Assembly (NCBI GenBank): GCA_025200525.1
Contig: CM045758.1
Location: forward strand, 60,514,649 to 60,578,648
Reading direction: 5' to 3'
Source of the DNA: Camellia lanceoleosa
Lineage: Eukaryota > Streptophyta > Magnoliopsida > Ericales > Theaceae
DNA: 64,000 nucleotides
Made by a program: the position numbers and the translations under genes. The notes beneath the pieces were generated by a model. That model was given only the letters and a program-made list of their open reading frames with translations, did not search any database and was not told the DNA's origin. Of this stretch, positions 10,536 to 22,584 are shown in pieces; positions within the stretch are counted from its first letter, which is position 1; every line of letters starts with the position of its first letter.

Positions 10536-13500
10536 CAGTTCGGACTCCTGTCACGGTTTTGAATCTAATCTCACAAAGTGCAATGTAAGACTGATAAATC
10601 ACCAAAGAGTCCAATCCGGCAAATCATTTTGGAAAACCAGATTTTGAATCAAAATGTCAAACTGGACTGCTTTGCTAGATTACAGAGTTGCCATCTAAAT
10701 ATTTTGTTTTGGGAAAATTTAGGAAACCCTGACTCATGCCTAAGGCCACGTTTCTGTTATCACCAAAGTTACCTCGGCTCGGGAACTTGGGTACGAGGGG
10801 GTAAGGTCATGAAATGAGCACCCTCGCTCGCCCGATCAAAGGATCAGCCTCTACTAAACATAATATGTTGTTTTTGAAAACACATGTGTTCTTGTTCGAT
10901 TATTAGCTAACTTACTATGTGATGTGTACAACACACAAGTATAGACTAAATCGCTTGATTTAGAACAAAACATCTCATGTTTATTTTTCGAAAATGGTTT
11001 GAAGATGCTACTCGCAAGTAGGCTAAAGTGGGGATTTGCCACCCTCAAGTGGGCTTTAAAAAATGATTTTGCCACTCTGCAAAGTGGGCTTAAAACTCGC
11101 ATTTGATGAATTGTCCTAATTCAGGCAATCAAGCCTCCACCCACAAGCATTCAAACAGTTTAATCACTTAAGCAAATAGCCTCATGGCAAGCATGCTATC
11201 ATGGCAATCACCCACACTCATGCAAGGATACTAAAGCGTGAACACTCACAGTGTACTCCGAACCAAAATAGAGAGCTAGTTAGAAATCATGCATGATCCT
11301 AGTTATGCTATAATATCTAATGCAACACATTCAAAATGCAACTAAATAGGCTCGGCTATCTAAAATGGCATATGAATGCGACAAGTTGATAACATGTATT
11401 CAAATAAGTATTGAAATACAATGCAGTTTGTATGATGCGCCGAGCTCGGTGCATGCAAGATAAATGAATGATGCACGCATGCAAACATAAGATATGCTAA
11501 TTAAAATATGTCCTAAACTAACCACTGAAAGCTGATAAGTAAAAGGGAGAAAAAAGTGGGGTTGGAAGACATTCACACACACACGCACCCTTATTATAAC
11601 ATTTGTCCTCTCGACGGAGGGTCCGAATGAATTTAGCTAACTAGCTACACTAATTAAATTAATTATTACAAACCAACTAATTAACTATGCTAAGTTAATT
11701 AATTATTACAAAACCTTAACTAATTAACAAATTAATTAAGTTACAAAACCAGCTAAGTATGAAAAACATCTAAATTAGGCTGCCACAGCCCTGCCTTGAA
11801 CAATGAAGGATGCATGCTCGGTTTCCGTCCCGAAAAGCTCTCCAGTTTGCTCTTTAGAGGCTCTGTTTGCAGGGTTTCTCCAAGAACTTGTTGCTGAACC
11901 TTACCATATCATTGCTGGGGAATGCACCAGTGGCCTGCCGGCCATGAATGGTGGCTGCCGACCCCCCTGCTGGCCAAGGATGTGTAGTGCCGGCCACAGA
12001 TGAAGAGGTGTCGGCCATCAATAAGGCACTGCTGGTCACTGATGTGCTGAAACTCCATTCTGCAACAGAGCTCAAAAGAAAGGAAAGTGAGGGTCTCCCA
12101 AGGACATGTACCCCTCCATATCACCTCAAAACATTAAGGGAGAGGCACCGTTGGATCCAAAACCATCAATCAAGCATCATAGTGCATGATGGCCAAAGAT
12201 CCAACTTGTACAAATTCAATAAATGCACAACAAATGAGACACTAAGACAACGACCCTATCATGAGAGATGAAAGGCAATGGAGACCAAGGGAGATTGGCT
12301 CATTTCATTACTTCAAGTATGAAATGGACCAATTCACCTTCTGTTCAACATAACGTCTGATTGAACACGATGCAATGCAAAATGCAACATGCTCATCTAC
12401 CAATGCTAAGGTGGCATGCACAAGACTTTATTGCGGAAGCAATGCATGCAAGACATGTTATAGAGCCAAGAGCACTAAAGCAAGTGAATGATATTACACA
12501 TGAGGCATGCACTATCAATCTCGAATGGTTAAACCAGCTATGGACAGACCTACATCATGCCAAAACAGTGGCAAAATCGTGTTGGAAATGAAGCACCAAA
12601 AGCTACAACAACATGCTCATGCATTGGCTCTCAAGCTAGGCATTAAACGCAACTCTCAAACACAATCAAAGAGTGATATGCATGAGAATATGACAAGGCT
12701 ATATGCTCTAAAATAACATGTTAAATGATGCTACATCACATAAACACCACAAATAAGGCATGCTGGAAGGCTCAAAACTAAAGACTAGCTAAGGCACTTG
12801 CACCATAGCCATATCAAGCAAGCTCCAAAGAACCAAGATCACTCAAAACAGTCCTAAGGTAGGCAAAAACAGTGCTAGAAACATGATGCAGTGTAGCCAA
12901 AACAAGCTAGAATGGTAAGCCAAAACACCAAGCATGCAAGGCCAATGAGTGAGATTACACTACAAGTACCAAAACCAAGCAAGAGGTGACTCCCTCAACC
13001 AAAATCAAAGTTGTATCATGGCAAAATAAGACCAAAAACATGCTGAGATGGTGACCCAAAAGCTTAGGCAAGTAGGCATACAAATTAGCTCATGATCAAG
13101 ACATAAGGCACAACTCTCCAAAAGAATTGAAAGAGTGAAACATGTAAGAGTATGACTACACTACATGCACTGAAATCATGTGAGAAATGAAGCCAAAGCA
13201 TGCAAACAACTCAAGTACATCATGCTAGAGACTTTGAAACTCAAAGCTAGTGAACAAGATTGCACTATGGCTATACAAAGCAAGGCATGCATGGCCAAAA
13301 CCACTTAAAACAGAGCTTAAGCATGGAAAAATATGGGTAAAAGCTTGCCGGAATGTAGCCAAAATAAGCTAGAATGGTGGGTTAAAGCATCAAGCATGTT
13401 AGGCCAACAAGTAGGATTACACTACATGTATAAGATGCAAGCAACCAATGACCAAATCAGCCAAAAATAGAGTTATGGCAGGTCCAAAAAGTCACAAAGT

Positions 13501-14593
13501 CACGCTCAAACTAAGCCTCAAGAGGATAGAAACACATGCTCATTTGGTAGGCCAACAACATAAGCTAGCAAGATACAAAAGAGGGGGGACCACCCCCACT
13601 TATTTTGGGTCCCAAAATGCACTTTCCACCACTGAAATTCCTCTGGAATTCAGTGGTTAAAAGGCCAAAACAAGATGGTTTGAAAGGCTTTAAGAGATGG
13701 CACAAAGCAAAGCAAAACAAGCCACCAAAGGAAGTAGATCACCCCTAACTCAAACAAGGCCTTAAACAACCATTTTAAACACTTGAAAACAAAGCTTTTT
13801 GTAGTTGACAACTAAGCCAAAACAAGTATGCAAAGGTGGTAAAAGACTTAATCAAAACAAAGCTTTAAGAGAAGTATATGCTTACCCTTGAAGAACAATG
13901 GCAAGACAACAACTTCAGCAACAATTTTGGACCAAAACTAATGCTGGGACCTCAAAACAAACTCCAATGGACCTTAGCTCCAAAGTGAAGGTGTTTTACT
14001 AGGTGTTTGTGTGCAAAAGTATAAAGAAAACACACTTTAAGGCATTATTGAGTACAATATAGAGAGAGAGTGAGAATTCTAGAGAGAGAGAAAGAGATTT
14101 TGGCTCAAGAAATCTCAGAACCTCTGGAAAGGGAGAGGGGCCTCCCCTTATATAGAACAATGCAATCCAAAGCTTGCTTGACAAGCTTAAACTTGCCTTC
14201 ATCCCTCCATATACGTGTATAGAGGATGGCTTAGTGAGAAATAGCTGGCTCAAAAGATCTAAAATAATATCTACTGAAACAAGGTGCCCTGCCGGCCATC
14301 AGTGGTGGCCGGCAGTGCCTCATTGATGGCCGGCAGGCCTCATCAATGGTCGGCAGGGCTAAATGCATGGCCGGCAGTGCCTTCCCTATGGCCGGTAGGC
14401 CATTACAAGAAGCATGCTGAAAAGACCAACACATGATCCAAAAATGGGGCAGAAAGGATACAAGGTTTGGAAAGCTCAAACCTGTGACGTTTTGTCGCGA
14501 AATTCGAGTACTCGACGAGCAATCAAACTTGCCACTAGATGTACTTACAAGAACATCCAAGTCTTGAGGACGGTCAAAAATAAGGTGTCTGCA
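10536..14593 (-). repeat. 5' LTR of the Gypsy element (about 4.06 kb)
   Basis: Its right 2.35 kb repeats window positions 1-2273. The right end at 14,593 is TG...-type on the minus strand (TGCAGACACC). The left end is set by comparison with the solo LTR at 40,265-43,501, where homology stops after CGGAGT..GAACTGT (minus strand). The copy differs from the left LTR by scattered substitutions and a few indels, including extra GGCCGGCAG repeats near 14,335-14,395. ORFs within it are not genes. Confidence 0.8.
14147..14154 (-). promoter_or_regulatory. Putative LTR TATA box (right LTR)
   Basis: TATATAAG on the minus strand, identical to the copy at 1,872-1,879 in the left LTR. As the 5' LTR, this one would drive element transcription leftward. 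Confidence 0.4.
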
Positions 14594-15001
14594 CTTACTC
14601 TCCTTTTAGACGCGTTAGCCTCACATTTCGTTAATTTATATGGAAAAGCTAATGATGTACTTTGGTCCAGAAATCATGTGGGAGTTATGTGGTGATTTTC
14701 GAATGTCAAGGGGTTAAACCACACCCAGTCCAAATCATAGGGATAAAGTAAAATTTGTCCTAAAATAGATATATCTAATTACATGTCTATACTTGTTATG
14801 ATATAATTTAATTTGCCGTTGATTTATTAAAGGTGTGATTAATATATTATTTGGGGCTAAAATAACACAACTATAAAATTATAATAAAAGTTGAGGCTAT
14901 GTAGAAATATAAGCAAGGTGTGCGAGTTGGCGGAAAGATTGAAAAGTAAGCCACCTATGAAGCCTACTGAATAGGAGGATGAATCACCGATTAGAGTAAT
15001 G
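14594..15001. other. Right flank of the Gypsy element
   Basis: Unique AT-rich sequence. The first ~100 bases read openly on the plus strand (a frame fused to the LTR, ending at 14,695) but no family is recognised. Confidence 0.4.
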
Positions 15002-15009
15002 ATTACAGG

Positions 15010-15873
15010 TAGAGGTGTAATCGAGCCGAGCCGAGCCGAGTTTCACTATGTTCGAGCTTGGCTCGTCCTATTACAAAGGTGTTCGGGCTCGGCTCGAGTT
15101 CGAAACGAGCCTAAATATGTCAGCTCGAGCTCGGCTCGCCTAAAATTTACATGGCTCGAGCTCGGCTCGTTATGGCTCGTTAGCTAAGTAAAATCACCAA
15201 AGGCTAGCAGCCACTCTCACCAAAGGCTAGCAGCCACTCTCACTTAAATAGAGATCTATTTGTCTTTGAAATGCATGATGTAAACGATGTGGGACTCCAA
15301 GTTTTTTGAAACATTACTATCAAACGACGTCATTTTATCCTTTGCCCAAAAGTCCCACATCGCTTAAAGGAAAGAGCATGCTAAAGGTTCACCATTTATA
15401 AAATGGGATGTCGTTTTATCCTTTGCAAGAAAAGGTCCCACATCGCTCAAAGGAAGGAGCATGCTAAGGGAATCTGCTTATAAAGTCAAGCTGCTGGCAG
15501 CATTGGTGGTTGACGAAGTCAAGCTTTGGGACATGCAATATAATATATGTATATACGAATATATAAAACATAAAATATTATGCAAGCAAAAAATAAAAAG
15601 TGCAAAGTTTTATAGCAAAAAGTTCAAAGTTTTATGACATAATATATAACCTATATGTTATATTATATATAATATAATTAAAATATATATATATATAAGC
15701 TCGCGAGCCTAGTCGAGTCGAGCATTGTTAAGCTTGAGCTCGGCTCGTTTATTAATCGAGCTTGAAATTTAAGCTCGAGCTTGGTTCGTTTATTAAACGA
15801 GCCGAGTTCGAACGAGCCTTAACGAGCCGAACTCGAGTTTGTTCATGAACGACTCGGTTCGTTTGCAGCCTTA
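15010..15873. mobile_element. Non-autonomous hAT-type element, 864 bp
   Basis: Flanked by a perfect 8-bp target duplication ATTACAGG (15,002-15,009 and 15,874-15,881). Terminal inverted repeats read TAGAGGTGTAATCGAGCCGAG and TAAGGCTGCAAACGAACCGAG; the CGAGCCGAG/GAGCTCGGCTCG motif is reiterated for about 180 bp inside each end. An 8-bp duplication and a TA-GG-type terminus are hAT features. There is no transposase. The interior has two copies of an AAAGTCCCACATCGCT-type segment (about 15,350 and 15,433). Confidence 0.85.
15186..15243. repeat. Short tandem duplication inside the hAT element
   Basis: TCACCAAAGGCTAGCAGCCA occurs twice in a row with a 26-bp period. Confidence 0.7.
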
Positions 15874-15945
15874 ATTACAGGTACCAAGGAAAAAGAAAAG
15901 CAAATCAATAGAAAAGAAAGCCAGGGAAGGGCCTCGAAAAACTAA

Positions 15946-16868
15946 CGAAAATAAAGTATTGAAATAATACACTCAAAGATTAAAATAAAGTGATGAAATA
16001 AAATCTGTTATAAATAACATTTTTCTTGTTCAAATGATGTAAATGAATATTTTTATTTCATCTAGAAAATTAAATATAAAGATAATTTGTGAGCTCCCAT
16101 AACAAGAGAAACAAAGAAAAAAAATCTCTTACTAAATTTTGAAAATATTATAATTTTACATTATATATTACTCCCAATACTTAATTGGTCTAGTCTTCAA
16201 CACAAGGATTAACTGATGTTCGGAATTTAGCTTCTTTTTTTAAGAAGTTGTTCCCAAATTTTAATATAATAATTTAATTTAATATAACTCTTTTCTATAT
16301 CTATAAATGATTTCTTATCCCTTGACAAATAAATAAAAAATGCCACAACTTCACTCCAATCCTTAATCTGCTGGACAATGTTGTTGAGTCTTGGTGGGTC
16401 CAATTCCAGACTCACATCGATGATTCAAGCTATCAATGTATAAAACTCGTTAAAAAACAATAATTAAAAAAAATTACGTTGATTTGATATTGATAGACAT
16501 TTGATCAAAATTGCATTTGTTTCAACAACAATTCTGACTATAAAAATAAATTACAAATACAAATAAAAGCTAATTAAGTGCCTATCAATATTTAATTAAT
16601 GTAATTTTTTTTTATAAAAATAATATATTTGATAAATTTTATAAATTAAACGATTTAGATTATTAATATAAATTTTGAGTTAGGCTCCCCACACTCCAAT
16701 AACACCGTCCAATGCATTTTGGGCCAGGAGAGGAGCTGGACCATAAAAAACACTTCGTCAAAATCGGAAATGCCTCAAACGACAAATGACAAGACATATA
16801 TGGTGCATTGATTACCTAAATTGAATACATTCGTAACTGCCACCACCTCGTGCCCATACAGAAATTGG
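15946..16868. other. AT-rich intergenic DNA
   Basis: No supported gene. A 62-codon minus-strand ORF at 16,227-16,415 (with LNNIVQQIKDWSEVVAFF) has a more protein-like composition than its surroundings but matches nothing I recognise. 16,600-16,680 is similar, in the same orientation, to 18,190-18,270. Confidence 0.35.
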
Positions 16869-17236
16869 GAGTGTTCTGCCTCGTAAGCATAATATTGTGG
16901 AGTTCGGATCATTTGCCGTTATTTCTTGCGGCCCTCTCTTCCGCTCTCGCCAAAACGACGTCGTTTTGACTTTTTCTTGTTTTTTTTTTTTTTTTTGTTT
17001 TTTTGGTTTTCAAGTTCTTATTTTGCTTTTCAACCATGAGACAGATGAACAGAGAGGTGAAGATCTGGATGAAAGGGCGATGAAACCCAATAATGTTTGA
17101 TCCATGATACTTTCAACTACCATCTTCAGTATCAATTCAACCAACCTCACCTAAAATTTCTTGAAGAAGTGTTCACTGTTCATATTCATCAGTTAGAAAC
17201 AAACAGAAGAATGTATAGATGTGTTGCTATTTTCTT

Positions 17237-17530
17237 TCAATTCACATCCTTGTTGTCTGAATCTAAATGGGGATTGCATTCATTCGAATAGAAATCATTC
17301 TTTTCAATCAAAGCTCTCAACGACTCGTAAAATTTCTTAGTCTTTCTGAATCGAAACAGAGTGACCCTCTTCGCCTTTTTGATATTCCTTCCAAACCCAT
17401 GTCTCCTTTGCTTCGTCTTCTTCCATTGATCATCATCATCATCCATTCGACCAGACCTATCATCATCGTCGCGGCCACCGACACCAACAATGTCATCAGA
17501 TTGCTCCTTCACAGATTCAGATATAAACAA
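17237..17530 (-). CDS. Hypothetical small basic/acidic protein or last exon
   Basis: A 97-codon minus-strand frame with an acidic patch (GGRDDDDRSGRMDDDDD) followed by a basic segment (KKTKQRRHGFGRNIKKAKR) and ending GLU/ASP-ASN-rich. Upstream on the same strand lie a GA/CT microsatellite and a second short frame (17,597-17,812) with poly-basic repeats, which could be a leader exon. The family is not recognised. It lies inside the inverted-arm segment, so it may be cargo of an element or a spurious ORF. Confidence 0.25.
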   Translation of the reverse strand: MFISESVKEQSDDIVGVGGRDDDDRSGRMDDDDDQWKKTKQRRHGFGRNIKKAKRVTLFRFRKTKKFYESLRALIEKNDFYSNECNPHLDSDNKDVN

Positions 17531-17767
17531 TAAATATGTATATATAAATATGTCCTATTATTATTATGAATAATAATAATTATAATCATATATAAATCAA
17601 TGGAAAATCAGAGAACAAGACCACACAACTTGTCGTGGGGATTGAAATTGAATTGAACTCTGTAGAGAGAGAAGCGAGAGAAAGTGTCGCGTCCTCCGCC
17701 GTCGCGTCGCTTTCCTTCGCCATCCTTCATCCTTCGCCGCCGCCGTCGCGTCCCTCCACCATCCTTC

Positions 17768-17796
17768 ATTTCTCTCTCTCTCTCTCTCTCTCTCTA
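17768..17796. repeat. (TC)n microsatellite
   Basis: About 13 uninterrupted TC repeats. Confidence 0.9.
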
Positions 17797-17995
17797 GCAT
17801 CTCTCGTCTCATCTCTGTCTCTGTTAGGGCTAAACAGAACAGATGAGATGATAGAGGAAGATGAAACTCAAATTTTGAAAGGAAAAAAAAACAAAAAACA
17901 AAATGATGTTGTTTTAGCGAGGGCAGCAGAGAGGGCCGTAGGAAATGGCGGCAGATGATCCGTACTCAATATTGTGGTGGGAGTCTGTGTCATAC

Positions 17996-19320
17996 GGAAC
18001 ATTTTTTAAATTTATTTTAATAATTTAAGTCGGTTATATTATAAAATTTATTAAATAGATTATTTATATAAAAAAAAATTAATTAGGCATTTATAACCTA
18101 TAATAAGATCATATTTATGTTTTAAAAAAATAAATGATTAGAATAATTTTGATAATTTTTTAAAAATAATTATAATTCGATCATGGAATTACGCATGTAC
18201 GATTAACTTTATTTTTATATGAATAATATATTCGACAAATCTTATAATATGAACGATTCGAATTATCAAAATAAAATCAATACAAACCTTAATTGAAACG
18301 TTACTACGGGGTGTTGGGATAATATCCTCCTCTTGCCCTGCCCACAGGGCCATACCTGAGGTAAGGTGACCAAGGCAGTCACCTCGGATGTCTAATTTTG
18401 AACAAAATTTAGGATCTCCAATTAGGAGTGTGTATTATGTCGTATTATTTTATAATTAACTCAATCTTAATTTAATTAACTTATTTTTATGTTGCCGCGT
18501 GATGTTATTTTTTATTCGCATCCGATTGATGTTTAATGTGAAAAATTTCACTTTTAGTTAAAATTAACTTAACAAGTGTATGGTGAGATTACAATTTTTT
18601 CCACAATTTAAATTTTATAATTTTATTTCTACTAAATGAAATTATTCATAAAATGTTTGATTTCAACTCAATTGCATTTTTTTAATTAAAAAAACAATAC
18701 CTTATTACTATATATTTTTTATTAGATTGACTCTAAAATGGATAACAAAAAATACATTTCTTAAATGAAAAAAGATCTTAGCCTTAAATTATTACCAGGA
18801 TAATCCCTGTGTTATGCATGGATTTAAATAAATAATCAAATTTTAATTTTAAAATTATATGATAACATATTTTATGTGTAAAATGTATTGAACAAATAAC
18901 TTAGAATCAATTAAATTTTAACCATGTTTAGAGTATTTTTGTTTTATTTTTTTAGTTGGTATGTCATTAATTACACGTTTTAAGTTTTTAATAAAAAATA
19001 AATGTCATTTAATAGGGGGATTACAGTTCAGTGGAACAAAGAAGGTACACAAACATGGAAGAGTGTGCTTTTGCACCCCTTGTTCTTGAGTTACGCCCTG
19101 CCTTTTCGTGAGTTGCACCTCATGGCCTATTTTGAAAATTTGACTACAAATTAACTTTTTAATTTTTTGATTTTTTAAAGTTACATCATTTTTTTATTTT
19201 TATATATATATTTTTTATTTTAAAAGTTAAAAAAAATAACTTTTAACTTATTTTTTAAAATAAGTCATGTTTTGCTAATATATATATATATATATTTTGT
19301 CATATATCCTGAATTTTAAT
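17996..19320. other. AT-rich DNA without recognised genes
   Basis: No ORF of interest. A GGTGACCAAGGCAGTCACCTC patch near 18,363-18,388 contains the inverted pair GGTGAC/GTCACC and resembles a decayed repeat. TA runs are at about 19,200-19,300. Confidence 0.4.
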
Positions 19321-19339
19321 TTTCTCTAGATTAGAAGTG

Positions 19340-19800
19340 TAACCTGGATCAATTTTTAAGCCAACAATCCAATTCTTGACAAATTGGTATGGTTGTTGCT
19401 CAACTCATGAGTCATTTGGCTCACTTATTTATTTATTTAATAAATATATTTTGAATATTTTTCATAAATAAAATTTAAAAAACGGTATATATATTTTGAA
19501 AATGTTAGAGGCCCCAAAATTTTACTAAAATGTCAATCTTACATCCATGTGAGACATTTGATAAAAATGTTAGTAAAATTTTTGGTGTCTAACATTACTA
19601 ATATATTTTTGGCATTTTTATTAATATTTTTTGGTAAAAATTTATGTATTTATATTGAAAATTATTACAATTATAGTTAAGTATATTTATGTATAAAAAT
19701 TATTGAATATTGGGTCAACCTAAAATATGTGTCACCTTCCAAATGTAGCTTGGAACTAACCTAAAATATTGGTTGATCAATTAATAGAAATAGTTGACAA
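19340..19800. repeat. Left copy of a flank repeat around the Tekay-like element
   Basis: Aligns in the same orientation with about 30,395-30,765: shared blocks include CAACTCATGA.TCA, AAATATAT.GTGAATATTTTT and CAA..TAAAATATGTG followed by a CCTTGGA.CTAA block. Similarity is roughly 70-75%. It is absent from the retroelement LTRs themselves. Confidence 0.65.
19504..19593. mobile_element. 90-bp foldback/MITE in the left flank repeat
   Basis: The ends GTTAGAGGCCCCAAAATTTT and GTTAGACACCAAAAATTTTA (reverse complement of the right end) form terminal inverted repeats of about 24 bp. The equivalent place in the right flank copy lacks it. The target duplication is not clear. Confidence 0.5.
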
Positions 19801-20112
19801 TAATTAATTTAAACTTTATATTTAAATTATATCTTAGTTTCTTAAGTTGTGATGAACATGAGCTAGTTTAAGGGTGTAGCATTGGATTAAACAATTAAAG
19901 TAGTTTTATAGCGATTCTAGTTTAGACCCGACCCATTTGGTTTTCTGGATTCAGGTTTCATTGTCTTATATGGTTGTTTATGTCTTATTCATCTTGTACT
20001 TCATTAAGTTTGGTTGTGGAGTGTCTTGGTGGTGTCTGGAATATGTTGGTAGCTTGTTTTTCAAAGCTATTGTTGCCCAGATTTTGGCCTCTTTGCTTGA
20101 GTGGTGATTCTT

Positions 20113-20362
20113 GTGCTCGAGTGATCTTTGAGAACTCTTAGTATTTTTGCAGGCTTGCAGAGATGCTGGGAGGTTGGCATTCTTCGCTTGAGCGGTCTTT
20201 ATTGCGCTTGAGCGGTATTCCTTTAGCTCGAGCGGTGGTCCTCTATTTGTAAAACTTCTGAGAGTTAGTATTCTTCGCTCGAGCGGTCACTTTGTACGCT
20301 CGAGCGATCCCACTTATTGTGCCTAGTCGCTCGAGCGACACTTCTTGCACACGAGCAGTCTG
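20113..20362. repeat. Array of CGCTCGAGCGGT motifs in LTR copy 1
   Basis: At least seven intact or one-base variants of the palindromic core GCTCGAGC, spaced 20-80 bp apart. The same set recurs at 27,408-27,690 in copy 2. Confidence 0.8.
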
Positions 20363-20399
20363 CAGTATATTAGTTTGTAAAAGTCACTTTTTGCGTCAC

Positions 20400-20405
<6 letters not shown>

Positions 20406-20435
<30 letters not shown>
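20406..20435. repeat. (CT)n microsatellite in LTR copy 1
   Basis: About 15 CT units. The equivalent site in LTR copy 2 (near 27,726-27,740) has only a short CT stretch, so it expanded in one copy or contracted in the other. Confidence 0.85.
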
Positions 20436-20436
<1 letters not shown>

Positions 20437-22180
20437 AACATTCTAAAAACCCTAAATCTAGAGCATCTCTCTCTAGAACTCACATTCTCTCTACAAATAC
20501 ACATAGATCCATGGATTTCTTTACCCTAGTCTCGTTGTCAAAAACATAGAGCTCGGTGAGGGCTTCCATTTAATCTGAGTGTATCGTCTTTTCGTCGCTG
20601 GTGGTTTTTCCAACTTGTCTCATTCTCACTTCAAGAGGTAAGGTCTATTTCCTTAACTCGATGTGAGTTCGTTGGTGTATTTTTGGTATATTTTGATATA
20701 TAGAACTTGTGGTGCTTAGATTGATTTTTGGGAAATATTTTGTGGGTTGAGGGTCTGTCCAAATTGGGGGTTGTTGGTTATGATTTTGCTATTAAAATGT
20801 ATTTTTGGTATACAAAACTTGCATATGATTTTCTAAAAGAGGGAAAAAAAAAACCCCAATTTGTAGAAGAATCCTAAATGATGTTGATTTTGGAAATTTG
20901 GGTAGAATTATGGAGGATGGATTTGGTTGGAAAAGTATGTTGATGTTTTGGAAAAACATCGAGTATTAAATACTCTTTTGGAAATGTTCTAGAAAGGTGA
21001 TTATTGAAACCATTGGATTGTATATCTGCATTGTTATCTTTTAATTATTGTATCAGAGATAACGGTTTTGGCTATCGGTGGAGGATAGTATTGCCATGTG
21101 TTAGAATGTGCATGTGGATTAGGCAAATTAAAATCATACATGTCATATGCACGTTATGGATTTTGGAATGGATATTGGAACTGAAATTGTGTATTTTTGA
21201 AAAGGTCGTTTTGGAAAGTCTCGTATTATGTTTTTGAACATTTGCATTGTTTTGAAAAATAATATTTTGAATCACATGTATTATGCTATCAGAAAAAGGT
21301 AAATAAAGTGATAAAGCTATGAGGGGGTGTTAAAGCCAAATTACGTTAGCCTGTGTGTCCATAGTGCAAGACCTAAACCCGTGTGATAAGTGTCGATCCT
21401 TCCGGTTAGTGCCGATAAAAATGACCTTGTAACTTGTATAGTTACTCGTATGAACATCAGCCCTAAAGATCTATCTATTTTATTTATTATCATTTTGGTT
21501 TTGGAACAAGATGTTTGGTTATGGTTTTTGTAATGTATTTTCTGGTTGGTATTAAGATACTTGGATTGGTTTTTAAAAAGAAATTTTATATCAACTAGAT
21601 GTTTTGAACTCAGAAAATGTTTTGATTAAACGTAAGGTTTTGATAATTGGAAAGAAACGATTTTGATGAGAAGTCAAGTAGATTTGAAATTGCATTTGGG
21701 CATATTGTATATATGTATTGCGTCATGATCATTTATGTTGTGGAGCATGTTTAATTTTTGAAATATTCTCTATTGGCTTTATGCTCACCCTACGTGGTTG
21801 AAAATATTTTTCAAGTGTACATGTGTGGATGTGGACTGAAACGTGAAGTTGTGTTCATAACCGTGTAAGGTGGTTCTGTTATTTGTAGGCCATGGGCCAT
21901 TCATATCATTTATTGGCTGTGTGCCATTCTTGTAAGGGTTACACCTTTCGTATATGATGTAAGCCTCTAGGCGGTCAATTTAATTTATAACATCTATGTA
22001 TGTTTTAATTATAGAATATCATTTGACTTAGACGTTGTATCTAAGAACGTATGAAATTGGATAAACACATGTATTGTGTGACTACATTATATAGATCTGC
22101 ATGAGGATTGTTATCTATTATTTATCGTTGGATAGTTTATTCACGTGGGGCGGACTCCATAAATTCGGGGCATAACAACT

Positions 22181-22192
22181 TGGTATCAGAGC
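22181..22192 (+). other. Primer binding site, tRNA-iMet type
   Basis: TGGTATCAGAGC, three bases after the LTR end. It is the complement of the 3' end of plant initiator tRNA-Met and the common PBS of Tekay/Del and Copia elements. Confidence 0.9.
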
Positions 22193-22584
22193 TAACCGGG
22201 TTTGAAAACCTTGGGCTCGCAGGAAGTGGTTAGCCATAATGGGTTTATCATGCTCGGTGAGGACATTTGCATGTTGTGTGCTAAGTGATAACATGTTTAT
22301 GTGTTTCATTTATCTGGGCATGGTGTTGAGACTCATGGATATTATTTGATGTCTAGTTGACTAACTTGAAGGTCTTATTAGAAATGCACTTGATTGACGT
22401 TGTTTCTAATTAGAATTCTAAGGGAGTGCAGGAACGAATAATTATATTTGTAGACTTAGCTCGATTATGTGTTACGTGTTTTGTGGTAGTTAATGCGTGA
22501 GTTGATTGGAGTCTAAATGCGGTTGTTTGAGTATTTACTTATATGATGGTATTGTGTTAGTATTTCGGTGAAGGTTATTGGTGT

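Larger units (their letters stand above)
1..14593 (-). mobile_element. Long-LTR Ty3/Gypsy retrotransposon, left LTR truncated by window edge
   Basis: Positions 1-2273 and about 12,241-14,593 are near-identical direct repeats, which are the two LTRs. Coding remnants between them read on the minus strand (gag near 9.9-7.9 kb, integrase end near 6.1 kb), so the right copy is the 5' LTR. The LTR begins TGTAGACA or TGCAGACA on the minus strand, preceded at the left copy by a polypurine tract. Very long LTRs (about 4 kb), a Gypsy gag with a CX3H..C knuckle-like motif and tandem arrays next to the 3' LTR are consistent with the Tat/Ogre lineage, but that placement is inference. The element cannot be autonomous: gag is frameshifted and most of pol is missing. 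Confidence 0.9.
14918..15945 (+). pseudogene. Possible host exon interrupted by a hAT element
   Basis: Reading 14,918-15,009 and then 15,882-15,945, with the hAT element and one target copy removed, gives a frame of about 51 codons. It contains CELAERLKSKPPMKPTE, one TAG stop, then EDESPIRVMITGTKEKEK and a final TAA. The codon-like composition differs from the AT-rich surroundings. The family is not recognised, and this may be chance. Confidence 0.25.
16869..17995. repeat. Segment bounded by inverted arms
   Basis: Plus-strand 16,883-16,965 and the reverse complement of about 17,905-17,985 align at roughly 80%, both containing AATATTG..GCGG/ACGGATCAT.TGCCG, CGGCCCTCTC and AAAACGACGTCGTTTT-like sequence. 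The arms enclose about 0.95 kb. They could be terminal repeats of an element or an inverted promoter duplication. No clear target duplication was found. Confidence 0.5.
19905..22177 (+). repeat. LTR copy 1 of the Tekay/Del-like Gypsy element
   Basis: Direct repeat of 27,223-29,384. It ends ..GGGGCATAACA just before a tRNA-iMet-type primer binding site. Its first bases are decayed; copy 2 suggests the start TCATAGTGATTCTGG. It contains a CTCGAG motif array and a CT microsatellite, then a polypyrimidine region with CTCTCTAGAACTC that probably marks the R/U5 side. Confidence 0.85.
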
